Below, in pieces: positions 17,197-25,494 of a stretch of DNA of 64,000 nucleotides. The notes below the pieces were generated by a model, which made no database searches, was not told the origin of the DNA, and saw nothing but the letters and a program-made list of their open reading frames with translations. A program made the position numbers and the translations under genes. The stretch's first letter is position 1; every line of letters begins with the position of its first letter. This DNA is from an uncultured Rickettsiales bacterium (lineage in GTDB: Bacteria; Pseudomonadota; Alphaproteobacteria; RF32; CAG-239): contig URXV01000006.1 in the NCBI GenBank assembly GCA_900551865.1, positions 26,619 through 90,618 of the forward strand. The letters run 5' to 3'.

Positions 17197-18429
17197 ATGA
17201 TAAATTTTTTATGGGCGGGCATGTTTCTTGCGGCAATCGCCGCAGCTTTGTGGAATCTTGCCGTTTATCAGGACAGCGGCAGCTTTTCCCTTCTGACGGA
17301 GGCAATTTTCCAAAATGCGCGAAATGCCGTAGAAATCTGTATCGGCTTAGCCGGAATTTTAAGTTTCTGGCTAGGTATGCTTAAATTGATTGAAGAAGCA
17401 GGAATCGCTGAAAAAATATCCCGCAAGCTGACTCCGCTGTTTAAAGTACTTATGAAAGACATTCCGGAAAACAGCCCGGCAATATCTACTGTCGTCCTGA
17501 ATATGGCTGCCAATTTCCTGGGGTTAGACAATGCCGCAACGCCAATGGGACTGAAGGCAATGGAACAGCTGCAGGAGCATAATCCGCAAAAAGATACGGC
17601 AAGTGATGCGCAAATCCTGTTTATGATATTAAATGCCTCTTCGGTTACCCTAATTCCAATTACGATTTTTATGTACCGGGCACAAATGGGAGCCAGCCGG
17701 CCGACAGAGGTTTTCATTCCGATTTTGCTGGCAACTTCCGTTTCAACACTGGTTGGATTTCTGCTGACGGCAATCCGGCAGAAAATCAACCTTCGCAATA
17801 AAATACTGATTAAATGGCTGGCAGGTTTTATCTTTATTATCGGCGGGCTCTGCATCGGTTTCTGCGCTATCGGATACGAACAGCGACTTGCCGTGTCTTC
17901 CGCCCTCGGCAATATTATCCTGATTTTGCTTCTCGGTCTGGTTATCATTGTTGCAATGCGACACAAGGTTAAATGCTACGAAGCTTTTGTCGACGGAGCC
18001 AAAGAAGGATTTGGCGTAGCTTTGCGGATTTTGCCCTATCTTCTGGCCATGCTGGCGGCCATCGGCGTTTTCCGCGCCTCCGGTATTTTGGACGCATTGG
18101 TCGGCGCGGTTAAATCCGCCTGTCAATGGAGCGGGATTGACAACAGCTTTGCCGATGCACTGCCTACGGCTTTGATGAAGCCTTTATCAGGCAGCGGTGC
18201 CCGGGCAATGATGATTGAAACAATGCAGAACTACGGCGCAGACAGTTTTGCCGCCTTTACAGCCTCTGTGGTGCAAGGTTCAACGGAAACAACTTTTTAT
18301 GTCTTGACGGTATATTTCGGAGCGGTTAACATTGCCAAAACGAGATATGCGCTCAAATATGCCTTGCTGTCAGATCTGGCAGGCATCGGGGCGGCTATTT
18401 TCTTTTCTTATATGTTTTATACCCGGTAA
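17197..18429 (+). CDS. Fused SpmA/SpmB-type 'nucleoside recognition' membrane protein
   Basis: A 410-residue integral membrane protein with about ten hydrophobic helices in two homologous halves. The first half carries the SpmA-like segment NMAANFLGLDNAATPMGLKAM and LILNASSVTLIP-type sequence. The second carries the SpmB-like LPTALMKPLSGSGARAMM and VVQGSTETTFYVLTVYFG. In Bacillus these are two genes (spmA, spmB) linked to spore core dehydration; fused versions occur in many non-sporulating Gram-negatives and are often named nucleoside recognition domain proteins. ATG 17197 is chosen with GGGGA before it, over an upstream TTG. dtd follows after 50 bases and may be co-transcribed. Substrate unknown. 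Confidence 0.87.
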   Translation: MINFLWAGMFLAAIAAALWNLAVYQDSGSFSLLTEAIFQNARNAVEICIGLAGILSFWLGMLKLIEEAGIAEKISRKLTPLFKVLMKDIPENSPAISTVVLNMAANFLGLDNAATPMGLKAMEQLQEHNPQKDTASDAQILFMILNASSVTLIPITIFMYRAQMGASRPTEVFIPILLATSVSTLVGFLLTAIRQKINLRNKILIKWLAGFIFIIGGLCIGFCAIGYEQRLAVSSALGNIILILLLGLVIIVAMRHKVKCYEAFVDGAKEGFGVALRILPYLLAMLAAIGVFRASGILDALVGAVKSACQWSGIDNSFADALPTALMKPLSGSGARAMMIETMQNYGADSFAAFTASVVQGSTETTFYVLTVYFGAVNIAKTRYALKYALLSDLAGIGAAIFFSYMFYTR

Positions 18430-18479
18430 AAAACCGGAAAGGGCTGCATTAGATATTAAAGAAAATACGGAGAAAGCAA

Positions 18480-18917
18480 ATGAAACTTTTAGTACAGCGG
18501 GTTTTGGAAGCAAGCGTGGAGGTCAACGGTGAAACCGTCGGAAAAATCGGACAGGGACTGTTGGTCTTTTTGGGCGTAGAAAAAGGCGACGAATCCAAAC
18601 AGGCCGATTATCTTGCCAATAAACTGGTTAATCTCCGGATTTTTGAAGATACCGACGGCAAGATGAACCTCTCCGTACAGGATATCCGGGGCGGCCTTCT
18701 GGTCGTTTCCCAATTTACGCTGGCCGCCGACGTTTCGCGCGGAAACCGTCCGGGATTTGACAAGGCTGAACTGCCGGAGAAGGCCAAAGCAATGTACGAT
18801 TATTTTAACAGTATTTTAGCGCAAAAAGGGATTGAGCCGCAAACCGGCATTTTTCAGGCAGAAATGAAAGTTAAACTTATTAATGACGGACCGTCTACAT
18901 TTTGGCTGGAGAAGTAA
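18480..18917 (+). CDS. dtd: D-aminoacyl-tRNA deacylase
   Basis: Hydrolyses D-aminoacyl-tRNAs (and glycyl-tRNA-Ala) to keep D-residues out of translation. The 145-residue length is standard. The two cross-subunit motifs are present: SQFTLAAD near residue 78 and the Gly-cisPro motif in NDGPSTFW near the C-terminus. RGNRPGF is also conserved. SD CGGAG lies upstream. Its stop codon abuts the stop of the convergent gene with no spacer, so no terminator separates them. Confidence 0.96.
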   Translation: MKLLVQRVLEASVEVNGETVGKIGQGLLVFLGVEKGDESKQADYLANKLVNLRIFEDTDGKMNLSVQDIRGGLLVVSQFTLAADVSRGNRPGFDKAELPEKAKAMYDYFNSILAQKGIEPQTGIFQAEMKVKLINDGPSTFWLEK

Positions 18918-19772
18918 TTAATACTTTAAAAGACTGTTTAATTTGCCTGAAAGAGCCGTCAGGGCATCTTCCAGCAGCTTTGTCAGAAGTTTTTGAGCGG
19001 TTTCCTGCATATTTTCATTATTATTGACGATAATATAGCGATTTTGTTCTTCCGAATCGACAAGACTGCCGTCGCTTTTTCGCAATTCCACGACAACTGA
19101 CATACTGTAACGGCTGTTTTCGGCATTAACCGGTTCTATTTTGGACAACAGCAATCGGGGCTTAAGAAAATAGTCGGCAAGCTCGCGGGTTTCGGTTACA
19201 AGAATCCGTGGTTCAAAAGCCAGTTTTTCGGTAATTTTGCCGGTAAAAGCAGAAGACGTGCTGCCATTATAATATTCAAGATCATCAACATATAGCAGCG
19301 GTATCGTGCTGTCTGTTTCATACATTGATTTGGGAAGTTCCCGTTTTATTTTCTCGGCGATTTGGGCAACATTTGCCGGGTTAAATTCCGGCTGCTTTGT
19401 CCTAAGGACGGCGTTTGTTTTCTCTTTATCCAGTTCTCCGCTGACTTCCAGGCAGATTTTTTCATTGTCATCGCGTACGGTGATAACCGTAATGTCATTT
19501 AACGCCTTATCCGCCAAACGATATGCCAACACATTATAGCCGTAATCGTCCATACTGGCTGCTTCCTGCCGGATATACGGAGAATTTTTGACTGCCAGGA
19601 GTACCGCTTTGTCATACGCACGGTAACGGATTTCTGAACGTGTCTGTTCCGCAGATACGTCTGCGCAGGCGGTTCCTCTGACGGCCAAAGAAAAACTGTC
19701 CGCCTCTGCCTTGCCGATATGATTTATCAGCAAGGCAAAGACAGACAGTTTCGCCAGACTTTTTATTGTCAT
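18918..19772 (-). CDS. Exported protein of unknown function
   Basis: A 284-residue protein with a signal-like N-terminus (KSLAKLSVFALLINHIGKAEA) and a periplasmic body. The first domain (residues about 30-120) has a repeated-charge pattern with many Ala (SEIRYRAYDKAVLLAVKNS) that recalls FlgT- or CsgG-like N-terminal domains. The second, about 130-284, has LLYVDDLEYYNG and YSMSVVVELRKSDGSLVDSEE, an antiparallel beta pattern of surface-assembly helper proteins. These likenesses are weak and are inference only. It lies 8 bases after the stop of the lipoprotein gene at 19781-20716 and is surely in the same operon, so the two probably act together at the outer membrane. Confidence 0.72.
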   Translation of the reverse strand: MTIKSLAKLSVFALLINHIGKAEADSFSLAVRGTACADVSAEQTRSEIRYRAYDKAVLLAVKNSPYIRQEAASMDDYGYNVLAYRLADKALNDITVITVRDDNEKICLEVSGELDKEKTNAVLRTKQPEFNPANVAQIAEKIKRELPKSMYETDSTIPLLYVDDLEYYNGSTSSAFTGKITEKLAFEPRILVTETRELADYFLKPRLLLSKIEPVNAENSRYSMSVVVELRKSDGSLVDSEEQNRYIIVNNNENMQETAQKLLTKLLEDALTALSGKLNSLLKY

Positions 19773-19780
19773 CCTGCAGA

Positions 19781-20716
19781 TTATTCCTGAACCTGCCTGA
19801 TGATTTCAACCCATTCGTTGACCTTTTTGCCGCTCTTGTCATACATTGACAATTTATACTGCAGAGCCGGCGTCGTATTGTCGGGAGCAACGTACCAATC
19901 GGCTGACGTATCAATTACAAAATCGGCATTATTTACATTGTTGACGACTTCATAGGTTTTTGAACCGCTGATAATGTCTTTGGTAGCCCCTTTCAGGCGA
20001 TGGCTGCCGTACGGCAAATCCGTGCTCAGAAGCTTTGTATCTTTGATATAAACGGTTCTGGCCCTGCCGCTGTCATAAATAGCCGAAGTATCCTGCAGCA
20101 TACGGTTCGTGGCACGCGTTGCTACAACAATGTAGGCTTCCGGCGAATACTTTGCCGCAACGGACGCGTCAACCTTGGCATTTGAAGACCGCATTCCGAC
20201 AACTTCGGAACGATACGGATTTTGTTCAACGGTTACTTCTACGTAATCATTCGGCTGAGCCTGCTGAACCGGCGCATTGTATCCCGTATAGCTTATTTCA
20301 GCAGGGATAACTTCTTCGTGTGTCGTTACAACGGGTTCGCAAACCGGTTTGCCGCAGGACTCTTCCATTGTCGTTGTTGTGGTAATAATTTTTTTGGTTG
20401 TCGTTACTTTGGGCTGCGGTACGGGCATCGGCTGGCAGGCACAGGGCTGATAACACGGCTGCTGATAGCAGGGCTGAACCTGCACTTCCGCGCAAGGACA
20501 ATCATAAACAGGCTGCGGCGCAGGAATGTATACAGGTTCCGGTTTTACAACCATCGGAGTCGGCTGTGCCGGGGGCAGTTCTGACTGGATTACCGGTGCC
20601 TGATCTTCATACACCGTCTCATCAAACGTTACATTATCGACCTCTTCCCACTGATTTTCGCTGCAAGAGCAGGCGGCCAACACAGTGCAGGCAACGACGC
20701 TTAATACTCTTTTCAT
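19781..20716 (-). CDS. Cys/Pro-rich lipoprotein of unknown function
   Basis: A 311-residue lipoprotein with lipobox VLAAC at Cys16. Next comes a linker of about 100 residues very rich in Pro, Gln and Cys (paired CPCAE, QPCYQQPCYQPCACQP), then Thr/Lys (TTTKKIITTTTT). The C-terminal domain (about 185-311) has AYIVVATRATNRMLQD, TVYIKDTKLL and ADFVIDTSADWYV. The size and order of elements recall LpoB/CsgG-like outer-membrane lipoproteins, with a linker crossing the peptidoglycan, but the sequence is not diagnostic. SD AGGAG lies 7 bases before the ATG. First gene of a two-gene operon with the exported protein downstream. Confidence 0.75.
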   Translation of the reverse strand: MKRVLSVVACTVLAACSCSENQWEEVDNVTFDETVYEDQAPVIQSELPPAQPTPMVVKPEPVYIPAPQPVYDCPCAEVQVQPCYQQPCYQPCACQPMPVPQPKVTTTKKIITTTTTMEESCGKPVCEPVVTTHEEVIPAEISYTGYNAPVQQAQPNDYVEVTVEQNPYRSEVVGMRSSNAKVDASVAAKYSPEAYIVVATRATNRMLQDTSAIYDSGRARTVYIKDTKLLSTDLPYGSHRLKGATKDIISGSKTYEVVNNVNNADFVIDTSADWYVAPDNTTPALQYKLSMYDKSGKKVNEWVEIIRQVQE

Positions 20717-20841
20717 CTGGCATCTCCTAATAAATTTATTATCGTTTATACAACTAATAGCCTAAAGCAATTAAAATTTTCTTAAGTTTTTGATTTACTT
20801 TTGGCTTTTTTTATGATAGCCAACATCTCTAAGGAGGCTTT

Positions 20842-21282
20842 ATGACAATTACTTTTGCTACTCTTATATTTGCTTTTTTGTTTTTATTCAAGGGCGTACA
20901 GAAAAACGCCATCTTTCTGCTTTATGCAACGGCAATGGTTCTTGTCGCCTATTACTGCGAAAACAATCTGGGCTGGCGCGTACGGCCGTTTACCAAAGCC
21001 GCATTTATGCTCTTCGTCTTATTCCATCTGCCGATGATTAACCTTTTTACCTTTTTAGCATACGGCAAAGACAAGCGAAGCGCCCAACGCGGCGAATGGC
21101 GCATTCCCGAAATCCAACTGCATACGATGGAATTGATGGGCGGCACAATCGGCGCAATTGCCGGGCAAAAGTTTTTTCATCACAAAAATAAGAAAAAGGC
21201 ATATATGGCTACCTTTTTTGCCACTGTCTTTATTCAGGCCGGCATTATTTTCTTTATCCTACACTATCTGAAGATTTTATGA
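20842..21282 (+). CDS. DUF1294 membrane protein
   Basis: A 146-residue protein with four predicted membrane helices. It shows the DUF1294 core: YGKDKRSAQRGEWRIPE, then LHTMELMGGTIGAIAGQ and the HHKNKKKAY block between helices. Function of the family is unknown. SD AAGGAGG lies before the ATG. It is a single gene, divergent from the lipoprotein operon. Confidence 0.88.
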   Translation: MTITFATLIFAFLFLFKGVQKNAIFLLYATAMVLVAYYCENNLGWRVRPFTKAAFMLFVLFHLPMINLFTFLAYGKDKRSAQRGEWRIPEIQLHTMELMGGTIGAIAGQKFFHHKNKKKAYMATFFATVFIQAGIIFFILHYLKIL

Positions 21283-21322
21283 TATCCCCGGGTATACGTA
21301 TCCCTGATACGGAGGTAACGTT

Positions 21323-21808
21323 TTACATTACCATAACGCTGGTATACAATGCCTGAGCCGGTTCAACATTCTGGCGCATTACAGCATTAAAAATCGGATA
21401 AACCCGTTCGCATTCCATAATTGACAGCTCTATAATCTTGCTTATTTTATGCGTAAACAGTTCTTCGTTATCCTGCAAAATCAGGGAATGTTTAAAAATC
21501 GGCATTTTCTGTTCGCTCCAGTAAGAAAAATGCCCCAGCCAGAGATTTTCATTCAGCATGGCCAGCAATTCAAACATCTTCCCGCGGTCTACCGCAGATG
21601 CTTCAATATTCAGCAGGCAGGAAATATGCAGACAGCGCAGATGCTCCTCATAAGCAAAAAAAATCAGCATATTGTCCCATTTCCCCAAAACTTCTGCTAC
21701 CAGTTCATTATCCTTGCGGCGGTCAAAAGACACGTTATCGCGGGAAAATATCCCTTCTATCGTATCAATCGGATTATACAAATCCTGCTGTTCCAATGCC
21801 AAATTCAT
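21323..21808 (-). CDS. YbjN family protein
   Basis: A 161-residue soluble protein. The conserved YbjN features are NPIDTIEGIF near the start, LLNIEASAVDRGKMFELLAMLNE, and NLWLGHFSYW followed by PIFKHSLIL. In alphaproteobacteria this family (type III secretion chaperone-like fold) is widespread, with a proposed but unproven role in stress or signalling. It is a single gene facing away from lgt; the long upstream gap presumably holds its promoter. Confidence 0.85.
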   Translation of the reverse strand: MNLALEQQDLYNPIDTIEGIFSRDNVSFDRRKDNELVAEVLGKWDNMLIFFAYEEHLRCLHISCLLNIEASAVDRGKMFELLAMLNENLWLGHFSYWSEQKMPIFKHSLILQDNEELFTHKISKIIELSIMECERVYPIFNAVMRQNVEPAQALYTSVMVM

Positions 21809-22113
21809 TACCGCACTATCCTTTTATTTTCCTGCTTAACGCAATTTGCCGGTGCAAAATAAAATCTGTCAGACCGCGCCTTGCCCACTTACAGGTCTTA
21901 TTTTTGCCGCAGCCTTCTTCCTTAGACAACCCCAATATGGAGTTTTCCACTTATTTAAGTAAAAAGTAACTTTTTTAATTTTCATAAATTACGCTTTATC
22001 ATATAGTTAGATAAGCACATCTAAAATCATATTTTTTTTATGTGGATTATATTTTTTTGTTAATATAACTTTAAGCGTTGAAGACTGGCCATTACCACTT
22101 ACGGAGTTTTAGC
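21809..22113. other. 305-bp intergenic region between ybjN-like gene and lgt
   Basis: No gene is supported. The left half has a weak hairpin (AGACC at 21871 with GGTCT at 21894, enclosing a GC-rich loop). The right half (about 21950-22080) is strongly AT-rich and should contain the divergent promoters of the YbjN-like gene and lgt. A structured RNA cannot be excluded, but no known class is recognised. Confidence 0.4.
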
Positions 22114-22914
22114 ATGTATATTGATTTTCCCGATATATCCCCGGTTATCTTTTCAATAGGTCCCTTTTCTTTCAGGTGGTATGCCATGGCTTATTTGGCG
22201 GGCATTGTTGCAGCCTGGCTTCTGACCAAACGCAATATTGCAAAGTATAATCTCGGCATCACCAACGAACAGCTTGACGATTTGGTTTTCTATACAACAC
22301 TCGGCATTATTTTCGGGGGAAGAATCGGATATGTCGTCTGTTACGGAGACGGCTACTTTTGGAAGCACCCTTCGGAAATTATTGCCGTATGGCATGGAGG
22401 GATGTCTTTTCACGGCGGAATTGCCGGGGTTATTCTGGGATTGTTTTGCTTTGCGCGAAGATACGCATTCCCGTTCCTGAAGATTACGGATATTGTCGCT
22501 TTATATGTTCCTATCGGAATCTTTTTGGGCAGGCTTGCCAACTTTGTCAACGGCGAGTTATGGGGACGGGTTACAACCGTTCCCTGGGCGGTTAAATTTC
22601 CGGAAGGAGGATATCTGCCGCGTCATCCCTCGCAGTTGTATGAAGCTGCAACGGAAGGACTTCTGATGTTTGCCATTCTCAATCTGCTCTGGCGCAAACC
22701 TTATGTCCGAAATCATAACGGGGTTATCTCCGCGGCATTTCTTATTGTTTACGCAATATCGCGAATGTGTATGGAACTTTTTCGCGAACCGGATCAGCAA
22801 ATCGGCTTTCTTCCCGGCGGCATTACGATGGGACAGCTGTTATCCCTGCCATTTCTTTTACTCGGGCTTTTTGTTTTGCACCGCGCGGTCAGAATACCCG
22901 CTGACAAACATTAA
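22114..22914 (+). CDS. lgt: Prolipoprotein diacylglyceryl transferase
   Basis: Transfers diacylglycerol from phosphatidylglycerol to the lipobox Cys of prolipoproteins at the inner membrane, the first step of lipoprotein maturation. 266 residues with about seven helices. Diagnostic motifs: FRWYAMAYLAG, GGRIGYV, WHGGMSFHGG and the Lgt signature GRLANFVNGELWG, then RHPSQLYE and RMCMELFREPD. The start is ATG 22114 with CGGAG before it, not the TTG 12 codons upstream. The stop shares bases with that of the convergent GGDEF-like gene. Substrates in this window would include LptE, the TolC-like lipoprotein and the Cys/Pro-rich lipoprotein. Confidence 0.96.
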   Translation: MYIDFPDISPVIFSIGPFSFRWYAMAYLAGIVAAWLLTKRNIAKYNLGITNEQLDDLVFYTTLGIIFGGRIGYVVCYGDGYFWKHPSEIIAVWHGGMSFHGGIAGVILGLFCFARRYAFPFLKITDIVALYVPIGIFLGRLANFVNGELWGRVTTVPWAVKFPEGGYLPRHPSQLYEAATEGLLMFAILNLLWRKPYVRNHNGVISAAFLIVYAISRMCMELFREPDQQIGFLPGGITMGQLLSLPFLLLGLFVLHRAVRIPADKH

Positions 22915-24086
22915 GCCTTAATCGTAATATTACGCGTAAACCGGCAGGCCTTTTGCAAGTTTTCTTCGGCTCGCACCAAAACCGCCGCAGCATCTGCGTC
23001 ACTGCGCTTTTTTTCGCTGACGCATTGCGATACCGTCAATTGCAGATGGTTATTTTCATTAAAAACAAACACTGACTTCGCCAAAATGCGGCGGACTTCT
23101 TCTGCTTTTTCAAAACTTTCTGTGGCATTGGCATTCATAAACGCCAAAATAAACGCATCTGTCTTATAGTTGTACACCAAAATATCGGCATTGGTTTTGT
23201 TTATGCGTTTTAAGAACATTTTTTTCAGCAACAGCATTTTTCGCCGGCCAAAACGCTTCAACAGCCGTTCGTATTCATCGATATACATCAGGGCAATACT
23301 GTATTTAAGCGGGTATTTGTTTTCCGCCTCCCGGCAAAATGCCCTGCTGTTGGGAATCCCCAAATCCTCGTCGCGACTCCTTGAATAATATACATAATAC
23401 AACGATGATAAAAGCAGTATCAGGACAGCTGCCAGAAAAAACAGGCTGAAAGCAAACAAATTATCTGAAAAATAAACGCCCATAAATACGGCAGTTCCGG
23501 CAAAAAAAGCGGCCGCACTCAATATCCGTCCTTTGCAGACATGATAAACAAACAAGACTGACAGACATAAAACGGATATATTCAGAGCAGGGTAATTAAA
23601 CATGCCGATATGTTTGTAGAAATAATACGAATCGGCATCAATACTGTGATTCTGCAGTTTTTCAATCAATGCTGTCTGAGCAAACAGAAAAATATAAAAC
23701 CAACTCCAATATTTATGAGGCTGTCTTTTGTGAAAAAGAAAATATGCCAACAAAATATCGGGAAGCAACAGCGCGCTCCATATATTATACCCGGCCGAAA
23801 AAATATAATCCTCTCCGTATGTATATCTCAGGCTGTTTATAATCAGATACCCCGTATAAATGACCGAGGCCATCATGACCGAACTTAAAATCCGGAAATA
23901 CCCCATAACCAGCAATGTCAACCCAACGCAGCCAATGAAAAAACCGTGTATCGCATGGTAATTTTCTTCAGAAAAATCCGATACGGAAAAAAAATATACC
24001 AGAAAAGCCCCCAATACCAGAATCGGAAACAAAGCGCTCTTGTTATACCCTATAATTTTTTCCAATTCCAGTTCCAACTTTAACAC
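22911..24086 (-). CDS. Polytopic membrane protein with degenerate GGDEF-like domain
   Basis: About 391 residues from a GTG at 24086 (GGAGAG just upstream); a longer frame to 24170 would add an Arg-rich, unlikely leader. Six to eight hydrophobic helices (about residues 12-245) form an N-terminal sensor-like module. The C-terminal 150 residues follow the GGDEF fold: DEDLGIPNSRAF matches the DxLTGLPNRRxF entry motif, and IALMYIDEYERLLKRFG matches the metal-site strand. At the active-site hairpin, however, GGDEF is replaced by KTDAFIL, and the upstream metal/nucleotide residues are incomplete. It is therefore probably catalytically dead and may bind a nucleotide or act as a scaffold. It shares a TTAA stop overlap with lgt. 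Confidence 0.7.
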   Translation of the reverse strand: MLKLELELEKIIGYNKSALFPILVLGAFLVYFFSVSDFSEENYHAIHGFFIGCVGLTLLVMGYFRILSSVMMASVIYTGYLIINSLRYTYGEDYIFSAGYNIWSALLLPDILLAYFLFHKRQPHKYWSWFYIFLFAQTALIEKLQNHSIDADSYYFYKHIGMFNYPALNISVLCLSVLFVYHVCKGRILSAAAFFAGTAVFMGVYFSDNLFAFSLFFLAAVLILLLSSLYYVYYSRSRDEDLGIPNSRAFCREAENKYPLKYSIALMYIDEYERLLKRFGRRKMLLLKKMFLKRINKTNADILVYNYKTDAFILAFMNANATESFEKAEEVRRILAKSVFVFNENNHLQLTVSQCVSEKKRSDADAAAVLVRAEENLQKACRFTRNITIKA

Positions 24087-24220
24087 ATCCGCTCTCCATT
24101 TGCTATTGCCATAATTTTGCCCTGTGCCAGACGCGGGTATCCGCCGGCGCGGAACCGTTTGCGCAAACAACGGCGAAAAAGCTCTGCTCAGCCATATACG
24201 GGCAGTTTAAACCGGAATAG

Positions 24221-25303
24221 TTAAATTTTATTTACACATTTAAGGATTGAACTGTCGCCATAGGAATAAAAACGATACCGTTCTTTGACGGCATGCGCAT
24301 ACGCAGCCTTCATACGTTCGGTTCCGGCGATGGCGCATATCAGCATAAACAGCGTTGATTTCGGCAGGTGAAAGTTGGTAATAATATAATCAATCACCTT
24401 AAATTTATATCCCGGCGTAATAAAGATTGACGTTTCTCCATTAAACGGATGCAATATGCCATTGTCGTCGGCAGCGCTTTCCAACAGGCGCACCGACGTT
24501 GTGCCGACAGCAATTATCCGCCTTCCGTCCCTTTTGGCTTTATTGATAATTTCGCAGGCTTCGGGAGTAATAATACCGTATTCGGCGTGCATCTTATGGT
24601 CTTTGGTATCTTCCGTTTTCACGGGCAGAAACGTTCCGGCACCTACATGCAGGGTCAGAAACACTTTGGATACGCCCTTTTCATCAAGTTTCTTCAATAC
24701 ACGGTCGGTAAAATGCAACCCGGCCGTGGGCGCGGCAACTGCCCCTTCATATTTTGCATATACAGTCTGATAATTTTCCTTATCATTGTATTTATTCCAT
24801 AACCCTGCAGCCGGTTTTTCACGCTTAATGTACGGCGGCAGCGGCATCATCCCATACGTTTCCAACATTTTCGACAGATTATCAACCGGACAGAGAAATT
24901 CCAGAAGCACGCCGTCTTCACCGCGTTTTTCAACCACACGCGCTTTAAACAATGATTTTTCGGGCGCAATTTCCGACGTATAAAAAGTAATTTCGTCCTC
25001 AGAATGCAAACGCTTGGAGTTTTTTACAAATGCCCACCATGTCTGACCATTTTCGGGATGATACAAGGTTACTTCGACCTCCGCTTCCCCCCTTTTTCCG
25101 TAAAGGCGCGCGGGAATTACCTTTGTATCATTAAAAACCAAGACATCGCCGAAATGCAGAATATCCGGCAAATCATAGAAATGCCGGTCAACGGTAACGC
25201 CTTCTTCCGATAAATCCAGAAGGCGGGACGCGTCCCGCGGGTTTGCCGGTTCTTTGGCAATTAATTCTTTGTCCAAATCAAAATCAAATAAATCTACGCG
25301 CAT
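24221..25303 (-). CDS. queA: S-adenosylmethionine:tRNA ribosyltransferase-isomerase
   Basis: Transfers and isomerises the ribosyl part of SAM onto preQ1 in tRNA to give epoxyqueuosine at the wobble position. The 360-residue length is standard. Conserved blocks: FDLDKELIAKEPANPRDASRL at the start, VFNDTKVIPARLYG, GMMPLPPYIKR, YQTVYAKYEGAVAAPTAGLHF, TLHVGAGTFLPVK, HAEYGII and TNFHLPKSTLFML. Read alone, it implies that the cell imports or makes preQ1. It is a single gene, divergent from the 1187-residue repeat protein. Confidence 0.97.
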   Translation of the reverse strand: MRVDLFDFDLDKELIAKEPANPRDASRLLDLSEEGVTVDRHFYDLPDILHFGDVLVFNDTKVIPARLYGKRGEAEVEVTLYHPENGQTWWAFVKNSKRLHSEDEITFYTSEIAPEKSLFKARVVEKRGEDGVLLEFLCPVDNLSKMLETYGMMPLPPYIKREKPAAGLWNKYNDKENYQTVYAKYEGAVAAPTAGLHFTDRVLKKLDEKGVSKVFLTLHVGAGTFLPVKTEDTKDHKMHAEYGIITPEACEIINKAKRDGRRIIAVGTTSVRLLESAADDNGILHPFNGETSIFITPGYKFKVIDYIITNFHLPKSTLFMLICAIAGTERMKAAYAHAVKERYRFYSYGDSSILKCVNKI

Positions 25304-25427
25304 GGTCTTTCCTCTTGTTATTTTTCGCGTTTATAAACCAATGTATGAAATTTGGCAACCAATTTTTAAGAACATCTTTACTATTGACAATTTTTTAAAA
25401 AAATATTTAAAATTGACAAAAAAGTTG

Positions 25428-25456
25428 TTGAAATAATTAAAAACATGATATATACT
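25428..25456 (+). promoter_or_regulatory. Sigma-70-type promoter of the repeat protein gene
   Basis: TTGAAA at 25428-25433 and TATACT at 25451-25456 are separated by 17 bases, a near-consensus housekeeping promoter. The start of transcription would be about 25463, giving a leader of about 30 bases before the ATG. A second TTGACA lies at 25413 without an equally good -10. Confidence 0.65.
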
Positions 25457-25494
25457 GCCCTTAAATAATGGTGTTTTTTATGGAGAAAAAAACA

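Noticed and set aside
21841..21920. Possible structured RNA (6S- or SRP-like) in the 305-bp gap before lgt
   Set aside because: Only a 5-bp hairpin and no conserved core motif of 6S, SRP, tmRNA or RNase P RNA.
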